A DNA stretch of 64,000 bases from Paralithodes platypus (taxonomy: Eukaryota > Arthropoda > Malacostraca > Decapoda > Lithodidae): positions 23,191,171 through 23,255,170 of the forward strand of contig CM064501.1 in assembly GCA_032716605.1 (NCBI GenBank), given 5' to 3'. The notes under the pieces were generated by a model. It was not told where the DNA came from. It saw only the letters and a program-made list of their open reading frames with translations, and did no database searches. The position numbers were made by a program, and so were the translations under genes. Positions 23,426 to 33,390 of the stretch are shown in pieces (position 1 is the first letter of the stretch; every line of letters starts with the position of its first letter).

Positions 23426-23480
23426 TGTAACATGCATATTATACTCAAATATACACATGTAACCCAGCCTTAATCACTTA
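23426..23480 (+). repeat. 3' LTR remnant of outer element
   Basis: About 55 bp nearly identical to the first bases of the LTR at 10,450, then abrupt divergence into family C. The rest of the LTR is lost. Confidence 0.75.
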
Positions 23481-23489
23481 AGGAACATT

Positions 23490-23998
23490 GTAAATAAAGA
23501 CTTCAACTCCGGTAAGTGAAATACTGGATAGGATGTGGTTTTTCCTATAAATAAATACATCTATGTGCAAAGTTACAATAACAAAGAATCGTGTAGTACA
23601 ATGATATTATTATTTTTATTATTCATCTTTGGCAAAATGTACAAATAATTAATTGAAATAGGGTCGGATAGGTGAAACATTTTATTGCATTCAAATTCCA
23701 ACCTTACCTCAAACAATTTGCCCGCTACCCCATTAAATACTAATATTTGTGTTTGGTTTGCTGGGTTCCAACACCAAATGTAATTGTTTTGTATATTTTT
23801 GTTCTCCTCCCGACTTGATTGGTACTGTCGTTGTATTTCAGCCATTGTGCATTTACCATAAACCTATTTCTTTCTTGTTAGGTAGAGTTTCATTACATTC
23901 CGATCAATAACCCGTCCCCCTGTACCTTTTCGGGGGAAGACACCCGATAAATGCCTCGCATCATCATATATAGCGGGATTTTTTTGAATCGGCAATGA
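23490..23998 (-). pseudogene. 3' end of a recombinase-gene paralogue plus family C flank
   Basis: At its right edge the minus strand reads the last codons of the recombinase gene's final exon (compare 39,089-39,130), then a 3' flank with CCCCCGAAAAGGTAC shared with 39,004-39,070. Within it, a minus-strand ORF at 23,845-23,573 begins MAEIQRQYQSSREENKN and reaches GTAAGG, a splice-donor-like sequence; a decayed copy starting MTEIQRQYKSSREANKN lies near 38,970-38,860. I do not recognise this ORF. The RTE copy at 24.0 kb cuts the paralogue off from its other exons. Confidence 0.5.
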
Positions 23999-24245
23999 TT
24001 GCTAGGGTGTATTGGAGGGGGTCTGTCTGATCATTATGTAGTAGTAGCTAAGGTTAGGATACAAAAGAAGTGGATGAGGAGAGCTGGAGGGAGGCGAAAG
24101 GAAGGTGGAATGGTGAGGAGGGTGGAGAGGTTACAGGAGGAGGAAATCAGGGAAGAGTACAGGCGAGCAGTAGAAAGACGACTAGGTGGGTTCAACCTGG
24201 AAGTTATAGAGGAAGTGGAGGAGATGAGCAAGGTGTTTAAGGGCT

Positions 24246-24518
24246 GGGAGCTGAGGAGGGTGCGGAAACGCCCGGGAAATCAAAGCCCCACCCCGGGCCC
24301 TGTGCCCCTCAGCAATTATGAAGAAAAAGTTGAGGGGCAAGGGAAAAATGTGACGCTTTGGCTTCCAATCTTGGATTGAGAGGTCAATCCACGGAAGGGA
24401 CGCCGTCAGTTGAGATCTAGAAAATATCTAAGTAAAAGGAGCATCAGAGTAAGCTATGGGTATGGCAGAGAACGCTCAACTCTCACTCTGATAGACCAGC
24501 CCATCACCAGAAGTCAAG
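24246..24518 (-). mobile_element. Internal segment of the 526-bp SINE-like element
   Basis: Matches 42,955-43,220 over about 270 bp (e.g. AAGTTGAGGGGCAAGGGAAA and CGCTTTGGCTTCCAATCTT). Neither end of the full element is present, and the flanking RTE sequence lacks about 300 bp at the same point, so this is a replacement and not a simple insertion. Confidence 0.7.
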
Positions 24519-24675
24519 CAAGTTAGGGAAGGTAGCAAGGGAAACAGTAAGGGTGTGAAAGATAAGAATGGGAGAACGCTAGCCGAGAAGCAAGAGAGAG
24601 TCGAAAGATGGAGGGAGTACTTCAAAGAGTTGCTAAATGTAAGGAATGAAGAGCCAGCAAACATAGTGGGATAGG

Positions 24676-25480
24676 GTATGGGAGGGAGAAGAAGAGAAGT
24701 AGGGGAGGAGGAGGTGGTGATCAGGAGGTCAGAAGTGTGGGAAGCCATGCCAAGAGTGAAGTTGGGGAAAGCACCAGGAACAGATGGAGTGTGTGGGGAA
24801 ATGTTGAGTTATGTTGGTGAGATAGTGATCGAAGGGGTATGGAAAATGTGCAAACTAGCATGGGAGAAGGGGAGTGCACCCGATGACTGGAAGACTGGCA
24901 TAATAGTCCCCCTATATAAGGGCAAAGGGGAAAGAGGAGTGTGTGGTAACCACCGAGGAATATGTCTTCTAAGCGTAGTATGGCAGGTATACAGTAGGGT
25001 AGTGATTGAGAGAGTGACAGTGCGAACGGAGAAATGGATAGGCGACGAGCAGGGAGGATTCAGGAAGGGAAGAGGATGTGTAGATCAGATTTTTACCCTG
25101 AATTGTGTTGTGGAGAAATATCTGGAGAAGAAATAAAAGGTGTATGTTGCCTTTATGGACTTGGAGAAGGCCTATGACAGAGTGGATAGAGAAGGTTTGT
25201 GGAAAGTACTTAGCAAATACGGAGTAGATGGCAAGTGGCTGAAAGCAGTGAAGAGCATGTATGAGGGTGCAAAGGCGGCAGTACGTGTGGAGAGTGAGCA
25301 GAGCGAGTTCTTTGACCTGAATGTTTGTTTGAAACAGGGGTGTGTGATGTCCCCGTGATTGTTTACATATGGATTGAGTCTTGAAAGAAATAATGTCAAG
25401 GGAGGGAATTGAGTGGAAGCTACCTATACTGCTGTTTGCGGATGATACAGTTCCGATAAGTGATAATGAATGGGAGTTAG
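24676..25480 (+). pseudogene. RTE reverse transcriptase fragment, copy 1
   Basis: Contains GKAPGTDGVCGEML, DEQGGFRKGRGCVDQIFTL, the palm motif AFMDLEKAYDRVDREGL, and LKQGCVMSP. A TAA follows the EKYLEKK stretch near 25,133 and another stop follows CVMSP. The FADD catalytic motif is still visible downstream (near 25,435) in a shifted frame. Inactive. Confidence 0.8.
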
Positions 25481-25484
25481 AGGG

Positions 25485-26140
25485 CCGACTTTTCAATGAG
25501 ATTTTGTTGACAATTATGACCCAATAAAATTAAACCCAATAAAAATGAATAAAATATATGTAGTTTCTTACCTTCAGGAGTTGCATATCATGCAAGTCTT
25601 GAGATGGTGGTGACCACACACAGACTTCTTGCAGCTTCGTCAGGTGATCGGTTAGTGCCCCTGGGAGTTGCGGCAGGTGTGGCAGGTGCGGAAAGTGTGA
25701 CAGGTGCGGAAGGTGCGTGCGGTCCACCGATATGCGCAGGTGTGGAGGGTGGCAGGTCATCCACACTCTCTTCATCGTCGGTACTGTCGTAATTGGAGGG
25801 AGGCCTTCTACGTTGCCGTGGTAGTCCTGCCATCTTTGGGTGGGGGAAGGGTTGTATGGCAGCCGTGACTGCCTGCCTTTCCTGTCGCTCCTCCCTGCCC
25901 CTAAAAGAGAAGTCACGTCGTAATAACGCCAAAGTACTCCTGGTAGTACGTGGTGAAGACGAAGTACTAGCACAAGGAGGTGTGGTAGCACGAGGAGGTG
26001 TGGGGGCATCCGAGTCTGACACCGGTACCACAGGGTTGGCGTGGGTGGCGACGGAGCGACAATGTGGGTGGGCTCTATATCTATAAGCTCGTCCTCGATG
26101 TCGTCATGTTCAGCTTCGTTGTCGCAATTGTTGTCAGAAA
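25485..26140 (-). pseudogene. piggyBac-like N-terminal exon, truncated copy
   Basis: On the minus strand this is a close relative of the exon at 29,444-30,080: Pro/Ser/Thr-rich with DAPTPPRATTPP, RRDFSFRGREERQERQA and NYDSTDDEESVDDLPP. It ends at the same splice donor-like position and intron start, including GACTTTTCAATGAGATTTTG. Its N-terminal acidic part is cut off where RTE sequence resumes near 26,140. Confidence 0.55.
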
Positions 26141-26369
26141 GCGAGAGAATTACTAAGAGGGTGTACGAGAGCTAAGTGGAAGGATGGAGTGAGGAAGTAT
26201 ATGAACGAAGGCGGTGCTGGTTGGGGGGAGGGGCGTCGACTGACTGGGGATAGAGGTGCGTGGGGGCGGTTCGTTCGTGGCCACCCTTTCGGGGATTGCG
26301 GCGTCAGGCAATAGATATATAGATTTGTACATTTTGCCAAATAAAAATAATAAAATTGTAACTTTCTTT

Positions 26370-28175
26370 TGTTACGATCGGGTCTCGTATAAATCAGTGG
26401 CTCTTATACATTGGACTAGACTGGCATAAATGCAACAACGGAAACGCTAGATCCAACCCCTGATATATAATCCCGTCGAACAAAGAACATATATACCCTC
26501 CAGAGTTATATCTGCGATAGCAGGCTATCTTAACTCTCAGTATCTATGTGCTTCTACTATAGGCTGATGTTCTCTGAAACAGCCTATAACATATGGTTGC
26601 TTAGTTATGGTACACAAGGAAAAGATAGTTAACTTAATTAAATCACAAGAGTGATCTAATGCAAACAAGAAGAAGGTTTACTTAACGTTACTTTAATCAA
26701 TAATATCTGTCACTCCTTTATGAAAGAAAGTGTTGTAAAGTCCTCAAGCACCGAACAAGGAATCTTCTGAATAATGTCGGATGCTACTAAGAAGAACGTA
26801 TCGGAAATGGAACCACAAAATAGCAGGAGGCAGGACAATGCACGTGTAGGCTAAATACACAAAAAGGCTGGACCTATAATGTTATTGGACACAAGAATAT
26901 TATAAGCGGTGCAACAGTAATAATGCTCGCCACGAAAAAGTAGTACTCCTATTAACAAAAGCGGTCTATGCTGGTTGTGTCTCTCTACAGCAACCTAGAC
27001 CTCAAAATCCTTGTGTAGAAATAATGGGTATGCATAAAAGAGTATATGATCTAATCCAGCTAATGTCTACCCGGGTTAATAAAGTCTAGCTGGGATGCGC
27101 AAAGGTACAGAATTCTGGTGGAGCAAGGCAGCTCCTAACCTAGTGTGGACCTTGGGTCTGTGCGGCCTGATTTCGTTAATATGAAGAGGTGCTCTCTTGA
27201 GGATTCTCGATCACAAGTATCGAGTATCCTCCAGGCGACCCTCAAAAGTAAAAGCAAATAGAGTTAGAACAGTGTTGGGTGGATTAGGCAAGCAGCCCTC
27301 ACGCACTACACAGTCTAAACTCCAAGGTACACAGACAAAAGATCCACCCAGGTAACCCACAGAATCCGTAGTGTCGTGTAGCTCAAAAGTAGCCTACACA
27401 CAGTGAAAACACCAACAGCAAGGTACCTGATCCCTAGTCTAGCATTATTTAACCCTGTAGAAACATTAGTGATTGATGGAGACAGTCCGAGCAATACAAT
27501 CTCCCAAAACGACAATGACTATCTTCAACCTTAGCCTAGTACATAAGGAATGTGAGATCCAGCATATAATACAGTCTGGCCACCAATTCAAGGTGTGGAT
27601 GCAGGGAACCAGAGGGGGATTGATATTAATAAAAGGTGAGGAAGTAGTGGAAATGATAGAGGCAGTAGGAGAGAAAGGTTCTAAGACAAGAGTGTGGAAC
27701 AGTTCATGGGAGATGCTTAGAGTATGCTGTCTGGGACGGATCTGACAAGGATATTCCCAGGGACCGCATGGCTGGAGTCCCAGTTCGCAGGAATGGCACT
27801 AGGGCGCGCGACAGTCGCCCAGTAAGCAGCGGCCTAGTAGGCCGTGTTAGGCAGGAGGCAACGAATCCCGCGAGGCCTATGTAAGGGGACCAGCCACGCG
27901 CCACACTCACCACCAAGTCACACCACCTGGTCTCTCTCTCTCTCTCCCGCTCGCCTTCCCATCATTCAACTACTTAACACAATACTTTCAATTGACTAAA
28001 TAAAATAGAAAGGATTGTGACAGACGAAAATAAAGAACAGTTCTGAACTGTCTGCAACACAAGCTTTCTCGAGAAGGAAAGTACACAATGATAGGTAGAC
28101 TGTAGCTACATTATCTGCCCTGGCGAGTCCTAGCGAGTAAGCCATGCGGTTCTGGGGGAAGCGGTGAGCGTCACA
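26370..28175. mobile_element. 1.8-kb insertion, probable solo LTR
   Basis: The intron sequence GTAACTTTTATGTAAGCCTC seen uninterrupted at 51,125 is here split by about 1.8 kb. The insertion starts TGTTACG and ends CGTCACA, which are short inverted ends of the TG...CA type. No ORF has a recognisable domain. Flanking bases (CTTT against CTTG) are only a poor duplication, so the class is uncertain. Confidence 0.45.
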
Positions 28176-28193
28176 CTTGTATGCCTCATCAAC

Positions 28194-28958
28194 ACCTACC
28201 CTGATGCTGCATCACAACGTAGATCCTTTAGAATGTTTACAATTCGTTCTCCAGTAGTCCTGTGATTGGTGAAGTCGTAGTTTCTTTCTGGATGATATCA
28301 TGCTGTGGCAGGCCTAGGTTGCAAGGGCTTGTCTGTTGGCAGGTGTATCCTCATCTCTGAGGGCAGCTGTGATCTGTTCATGTCGTAGCTTCCGGCTGCC
28401 CACTCCCCAACAATGCCCTCAGTCCCATCTTGTCAATGATTTTCCCTACATTTTCTACTGAGAGGTAAGAGCAACATTGGCCATCGGTATTGTTGCCCAC
28501 CCGATTCACAAACATCTTACATATTGGCCTTATACATGTGGCAACTACTGGGCGATAATATTTCATGTACGCCTCAAGAGCAGCTGCCTCTGTATTGTCA
28601 AAGTAGAAGATGCAGGGGTCTTTGGCCCCCGTTTTGTGTCGTGCTACTCTACCATCTTCGACGCCTGTTGTTCTTCCCTCGTATGCACTGATTGTAAATT
28701 CAGTAAACTCCTGATCTCTTCGTAGGCATCGAAGGGACAGTCTCACAATCAGTGCATCTCTCAGGTTGACCTATTCTTTCTTCATATGTTGGTTTGCTGG
28801 TGCACGGCTATCGTGGATTAATGATGCAGCATTGTTTATGGGAATTTCAATGGCATCATTAGTTTCCAGGCTACACACATCCTCCATTGGCAACATCTCG
28901 GCCTCATTTTGCTGTTTACGGTGTTCTCTCTGTCCCACCTCATCCATGCCAAAGTATT
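28194..28958 (-). pseudogene. Tyrosine-recombinase exon, decayed paralogue
   Basis: Paralogue of exon 5 at 51,156-51,936. The acceptor CTTCCACAG and the start EYFGM are preserved, as are LSLRCLRRDQEFTEF, ARHKTGAKDP, AALEAYMKYYRPVVATC and VNRVGNNTDGQCC. Stops or shifts occur before the LRDAL segment (near 28,770) and after MGLRALLG (near 28,380); the C-terminal RKLRH and ACHSMI parts are still readable in other frames. The intron that follows carries the 1.8-kb insertion. Confidence 0.75.
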
Positions 28959-28989
28959 CTGTGGAAGAAAATATGACAGAACACAATAA

Positions 28990-29440
28990 ATAGTTTTTTA
29001 AATCACTTTTTTACATACAATTATAAAAAAAAAATACTAGAAAACATGTAACACTCACAAATTGGAATAGGAACTAATAGATAGCGATACTATAACGTTA
29101 TGTTGATTGAACTTTGAGAGGGTCGACTTTCTGGGGGCAAAAATCCTGGGAAAAAAATCATAAATCAAGTACTTCTCAATGAATATGCCTAAAACTCACT
29201 ATGAACATACATATGCACCCTATGAACCAAATCAGCATATAAATAACCATCCAAAAACACATGAAAGTAATAAAAAAAAAGGGCAAACGAAAAAGGCCAA
29301 AATAAGTATTATTTGACGTTACATTGAGAGAGCCGACTTTTCAATGAGATTTTGTTGACAATTATGACCCTTATTTTGTAATATTATTTACTTTGATACT
29401 TAGAAACCCAATAAAAATGAATACAAAATATGTAGTTTCT
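28990..29440. other. AT-rich intron-like sequence
   Basis: No gene. Two related stretches near 29,112 (GAGAGGGTCGACTTTC) and 29,326 (GAGAGAGCCGACTTTTC) are noted; the second also occurs at 25,484. Confidence 0.4.
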
Positions 29441-29443
29441 TAC

Positions 29444-30080
29444 CTTCAAGTGTTGCATACCATGCAGGTCTTGAGCTGGTGGTGACCACACACAGACTTC
29501 TTACAGCTTCGTCAGGTGATCGGGTAGTGCCCCTGGGAGTTGCGGCAGGTGTGGCAGGTGCGGAAGGTGTGACAGGAGTGGCAGGTGCGTGCGGTCCACC
29601 GATACGCTCAGGTGTGGAGGGTGGCAGGTCATCCACACTCTCTTCATCGTCGGTACTGTCGTAATTGGAGGGAGGCCTTCTACGTTGCCGTGGTAGTCCT
29701 GCCTTCTTTGGGTGGGTGAAGGGTTGTATGGCAGCCGTGACTGCCTGCCTTTCCTGTCGCTCCTCCCTGCCCCTAAAAGAGAAGTCACGTCGTAATGACG
29801 CCAAAGTAGTCCTGGTGGTACGTGGTGAAGACGAAGTGCTAGCACGAGGAGGTGTGGTAGCACGAGGAGGTGTGGGGGCATCCGTGTCTGGCGTCGGCAC
29901 CAGGGTTGGCGTGGGTGGCGACGGAGCGTCAATGTGGGTGGGCTCTATACCTATAAGCTCGTCCTCGATGTCATCATGTTCAGCTTTGTTGTCGCAATTG
30001 TTGTCAGAATCACTAGAGGCGTCCTCAAAGTCGTCCAACATCGAAGAGATGTCATCCTGGGAGAGTCCTCGCCGGGCCAT
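29444..30080 (-). CDS. piggyBac-like transposase N-terminal exon (candidate)
   Basis: A 212-codon open exon: an acceptor TTCTTTCAG lies just before the ATG at 30,080 and a donor GTAAGAAAC follows the ...TLE codons at 29,444. It begins MARRGLSQDDISSMLDDFED and continues acidic (SSDSDNN), then turns Pro/Ser/Thr-rich with basic RRDFSFRGREERQERQ. The RGLS..DI..L-acidic start resembles piggyBac transposases and their domesticated relatives; the catalytic DDD domain is not in the window. A truncated relative lies at 25,485-26,140. It interrupts recombinase exon 4 of the 28-31 kb paralogue. The function is tentative; an unrelated acidic protein is possible. Confidence 0.4.
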
Positions 30081-30149
30081 GGCGACTGCTCTGAAAGAAC
30101 ATAAAAAAATGTTTAGGACAAATTTCTAGTGGCAACATCGGGCATGGTG

Positions 30150-30215
30150 CCAGCTACTATTGGTACACATCCTCAACTTTGGCAGGTGACGTTTTTCTTT
30201 TCTTTTCTGGAAAAT
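30150..30215 (-). pseudogene. 5' piece of recombinase exon 4 (paralogue)
   Basis: Matches the start of exon 4 at 52,508 (TCACCTGCC, GAGGATGT, GTAGCTGGCACCAT) with the acceptor TTTTCCAG. It stops abruptly where the piggyBac-like exon sequence begins. Confidence 0.65.
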
Positions 30216-30409
30216 AATTCAATATTCATGCGAGATATGTCTAATTAATTATTCAAAATATTTACAATAAAAGTTGTACTGTTTTAGTTTGCATATAATT
30301 AATTACAAATGCATTACAATGTTTCTTTACTTTAAAGTGAATTGTTTTATTTCTTTAATTTTTGACCTATTATTAAGAAAATAATTAAATTATGGAAAGC
30401 AAACCTAAC

Positions 30410-31177
30410 GTACGTGTCTGAGGAGTTCCTGGTATTCCATGGAGTCTTTGTTTTTCTTAAGTGCATATCGATCCGTTGAACTGATTTTGGGCAGAAGGAA
30501 CAATCATATAGGTTTGTTTTCTTTGCATTTGTTGGTGGCAGGGGCCTTTTCTTAGAGAACCTACTCGCTGCAGCCAAAACATTCTCTCTATCGTCGTTAG
30601 TTAGGTACGAGTGGCAAACGGCCATGTGCTTCCGTAGGTTGGCTGATTCGCTGTAGCAACCGGCGACTGGGCATGGCCTGCCTGGTCTCTTTGTTGTCTT
30701 GCTGATCGCTTTGGGCTATTTACGATTTGGGCCTTTGTTTCCATTTAGAAGCTTTCTTGCACACTGCCACTGCAGGAGTATAATATTCTTTTCTCGGCCT
30801 TTCTCTACGGCGTGTGCATAAACCTTTAACCGTCCTGGTGGCGTAATGGTTAAGGTGGCAAAAATCTGTGTGTGATAACCCGGGTTCGAATCCTGGCGGA
30901 TCATATATACTTTAATTAATTTCATTGGGGGTGTTGGGTGTTGTGGTGAAATTAATCAAATATAGATTCAGTTCATCAAGTTCAGCTTTTTTATTTGGTA
31001 TTTGTTGGTCATAGAAATTATCAACAGTCCGTAAAGTCTTAATATTGCGGACACGTTCGATCTCATTGTTCAGTTGTCGTCTATGATGTTTAGAGAGGTG
31101 CTTCGTCGCATATATTCGGTTATGTAGACTTTGAAGTATAAGCCTTTTTAAGTCATCAACCCTCTCTTCTGTTAGTT
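30410..31177 (-). pseudogene. Zinc-finger exon 3 of recombinase paralogue, split by a SINE
   Basis: The exon starts at 31,177 after a TTTCACAG acceptor with ELTEERVDDLKRL and an unbroken SLHNRIYATKHLSKHHRRQL stretch that is 35 nt longer than in the 53-kb copy. A SINE interrupts it (30,809-30,966). The zinc-finger part follows: CPVAGCYSES ... NLRKHMAVCH and YDCSFCPKSVQRIDMHL. The RKTKT segment where the 53-kb copy has RNVHK shows a further small deletion. The donor GTACGTTAGG after SSDTY is intact or nearly so. Confidence 0.75.
30809..30966 (+). mobile_element. tRNA-headed SINE (about 160 bp)
   Basis: At 30,832-30,902 there is a tRNA-like stretch with box A TGGCGTAATGG and a perfect box B GGTTCGAATCC. 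The acceptor stem pairs poorly and there is no clear anticodon stem, so it is not a working tRNA. It interrupts exon 3 of the recombinase paralogue. The tail has related ATTAATTTCA and GAAATTAATC stretches. No clear target duplication. Confidence 0.55.
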
Positions 31178-32487
31178 CTGTGAAAGAAAGAAAATTCTTT
31201 GAAATGCTAGATTACAATACAATTATTAGGAACATAAACATATAACACATCGCAAGTATATCACAAGGGGAAATTTAAGAAAAAATAAAGATACCAGCTC
31301 ACCAGTTGTTTCAAGTAGCACATCGTCTGCAGTGCCTCTTCCTCGAGACCATGAGACAACGGGGTGTCGGATTTATTGGTCTTGTTTCCCAGCGTGGTTG
31401 GATGTGTTCCGTCTCATTTATACCACTATGCATCGCTGCTTCATCTTCTTCCTCTTCTTCGTGCCTGAAAATGTGAAAATGTTTTCATTCGTTCAAATAC
31501 TCTTGAGCAATATTGTCATTGAGATCATATTTTCATGAAAAATGTAATAAATTATACTGACAATTAATCTTGGAGCTGGGTTTTTTTTCCGTTTCGACAT
31601 GGGCTTTCTGTATAAGTTGCTTTGCTGGTGCACGAACATCGTGGATTAATGATGCAGCATTGTTTATGGGAATTTCAATAGCGTCATTAGTTTCCAGGGT
31701 ATGCACATCCTCCATGGCTAACAGCTCAGCCTCATTTTGCTGTTGACGGTGTTCTCTCTGTCCCACCTCTTCCATGCCAAAGTATTCTGTAGCATTTATT
31801 CGGTTATGTAGACTTTGAAGTACAAGCCTTTTTAAGGCATCAACCCTCTTTTCTGTTAGTTCTGTGAAAGAAAGAATATTCTTTGAAATGCTTGATTACA
31901 ATACAATTATTAGGAACATAAACATATAACACATCGCAAGTATAACACAAGGGGAAATTTAAGAAAAAATCAAGATACCAGCTCACCAGTTGTTTCAAGT
32001 AGCACGTCATCTGCAGTGCCTCATCCTCGAGACCATGAGACAACGGGGTGTCTGTTTTATTTGTCTTTTTCCCTAGCGTGGTTGGATGTGTTCCGTCTCA
32101 TTTATACCACTATGCATCGCTGTTTCATCTTCTTCCTCTTCTTCGTGCCTGAAAATGTGAAAAAAATTCATTCGTTCAAATACTATTGAGCAATATTGTC
32201 ATTGAAATCATATTTTCATGAGAAAATTTAATAAATGATACTTACAATTAATCTTGGAGCTGGTCTTTTTTCCCGTTTCGACATAGTCTTTCTGTATACG
32301 TTGCTTTGCTGGTGCACGTCCATCGTGGATTAATGATGCAGCATTGTTTATGGGAATTTCAATAGCATCATTAGTTTCCAGGGTATGCACATCTTCCATG
32401 GCTGACAGCTCGTGCCTCATTTTGCTGTTTACGGTGTTCTCTCTGTCCCATCTCTTCCATGCCAAAGTATTCTGTGGAAGAATATAT
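31125..32487 (-). repeat. Tandem duplication of about 670 bp of recombinase-gene exons and introns
   Basis: 31,125-31,795 and 31,796-32,487 are near-copies. On the minus strand each contains a first-part-of-exon-5 segment (AMEDVHTLETNDAIEIPINNAASLIHD) that runs straight into the end of exon 1 and its donor (SSKINC, then GTAAGTATC), then exon 2 (SGINETEHIQ), then the exon 3 start. Exon 5 thus sits upstream of exon 1/2 sequence, an order different from that of the gene at 39-57 kb. Exon 2 has stops in both. Confidence 0.75.
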
Positions 32488-32623
32488 GACAGAACCCCAT
32501 GCAATAATGTCGATCAGAGAACATAATAATTAGTTGTACAACACGTGGAATCATCACTTTTACAAATATAAACACGAAAATATGAAACATTCAAATAATG
32601 AATCGATAGCATTATACTTACTT

Positions 32624-33390
32624 TTTTCTTTGGCGACAGCTCGCCTGACTGGGCCTAGGAGATTTTCTGTTACTTGGAATTGTCGATTCTCTATTTCTTT
32701 GAGAAAGTTGAGAGCATGCGTACAGAAGTCGGTCATCATTCTGAGTGTGCTCGCGGAGAGGGTTTCAGAGCGTGCCATTAACCCCTTCTGTACCGGCGAC
32801 GTCCTTTTATCTTTATTTTGGCTACTATTAGACGATTTTCTTCAGTTTAAAAAGTGCCTCCAGCAATTGACAGGCTTGGAACTATCACTAAACCCTTTAT
32901 ATTACCACAGAACCATCTTAAACTACAGAAATTTGTATAAATATAGCTAGAAAAACTTAAAAAGCCATCGCCGGTACAGAAGGGGTTAAGGGTCCTCCGG
33001 TCATGACAGCTTCTCGGGTGAGTTGAATTATCTTAAGCCCCCCTCTCCAAAGGTATTTCTTGCAATTTCCTCCTCTGTTCCGCGTGACCCAAAGAGGGCA
33101 TCTCTAAAGGGACAATCATATAGGTTTGTTTTCTTTCCATTTGTTGGTGGCAGGGGCCTTTTCTTAGAAAACCTACTCGCTGCAGCCAAAACATTCTCTC
33201 TATCGTCGTTAGTTAGGTACGAGTGGCAAACAGCCATGTGCTTCCGTAGGTTGGCTGATTCCCTGTAGCAACCGGCGACTGGGCATGGTCTGCCAGGTCT
33301 ATTTGTTGTCTTGCTGATTGCTTTGGACTATTTACGATTTGGGCCTGTGTTTTCATTTAGAAGCTTTCTTGCACACTTTCTTTTTACAGG
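32624..33390 (-). pseudogene. Recombinase exon 3 fused to exon 4 (paralogue D)
   Basis: The zinc-finger exon (NLRKHMAVCHSYLTNDDREN ... KKTNLYDCPF) passes without an intron into exon 4 (RDALFGSRGTEEE) at 33,104. The intron and the second half of the second zinc finger are missing. Exon 4 continues to its usual donor near 32,624 (AVAKEK then GTAAGTATA) but is interrupted by a TTAA-bounded MITE at 32,782-32,985. The left edge at 33,390 abuts family B. Confidence 0.75.
32782..32985. mobile_element. TTAA-bounded MITE in recombinase exon 4 (paralogue D)
   Basis: 204 bp with perfect 18-bp terminal inverted repeats CCCCTTCTGTACCGGCGA / TCGCCGGTACAGAAGGGG and TTAA on both sides (32,778-32,781 and 32,986-32,989). 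The homologous uninterrupted site is at 52,223. No ORF. The TTAA duplication and the CCC-type end fit piggyBac-mobilised non-autonomous elements. Confidence 0.85.

Larger units (their letters stand above)
10450..23480 (+). mobile_element. Outer LTR retrotransposon, degraded, with nested Gmr1-like element
   Basis: The same 5' end, TGTAACATGCATATTATACT, occurs at 10,450 and 23,426. At the left it starts an LTR of about 790 bp followed at once by a primer-binding-like TGGCGACC; at the right it follows a purine-rich AACAGGGGGCA tract. This is the expected layout of an LTR element whose 3' LTR survives for only about 55 bp. The left end sits in a family A repeat. The internal region is about 3.6 kb after removing the nested element; only a protease ORF is recognisable, so it is deleted or non-autonomous. 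Confidence 0.7.
23999..26330 (+). mobile_element. RTE-like LINE copy 1, chimeric
   Basis: Begins inside the endonuclease (GATCATTATGTAGTAGTAGC) and ends with the 3' end seen in copy 2 (GGCGGTTCGTTCGTG ... GATAGATATATAGAT). Two internal parts are missing and replaced: the region equal to 54,344-54,650 of copy 2 by foreign DNA at 24,246-24,518, and that equal to about 55,640-56,180 by 25,485-26,140. Runs of GATA/TAGA at the 3' end are typical for RTE elements. Confidence 0.8.

Noticed and set aside
27473..27745. 90-residue ORF inside the 1.8-kb insertion as a gene
   Set aside because: No recognisable domain, single copy in the window, no supporting signals.
30832..30902. Functional tRNA gene
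   Set aside because: Promoter boxes are good but the acceptor and anticodon stems do not form properly and it sits inside a disrupted exon; called SINE instead.
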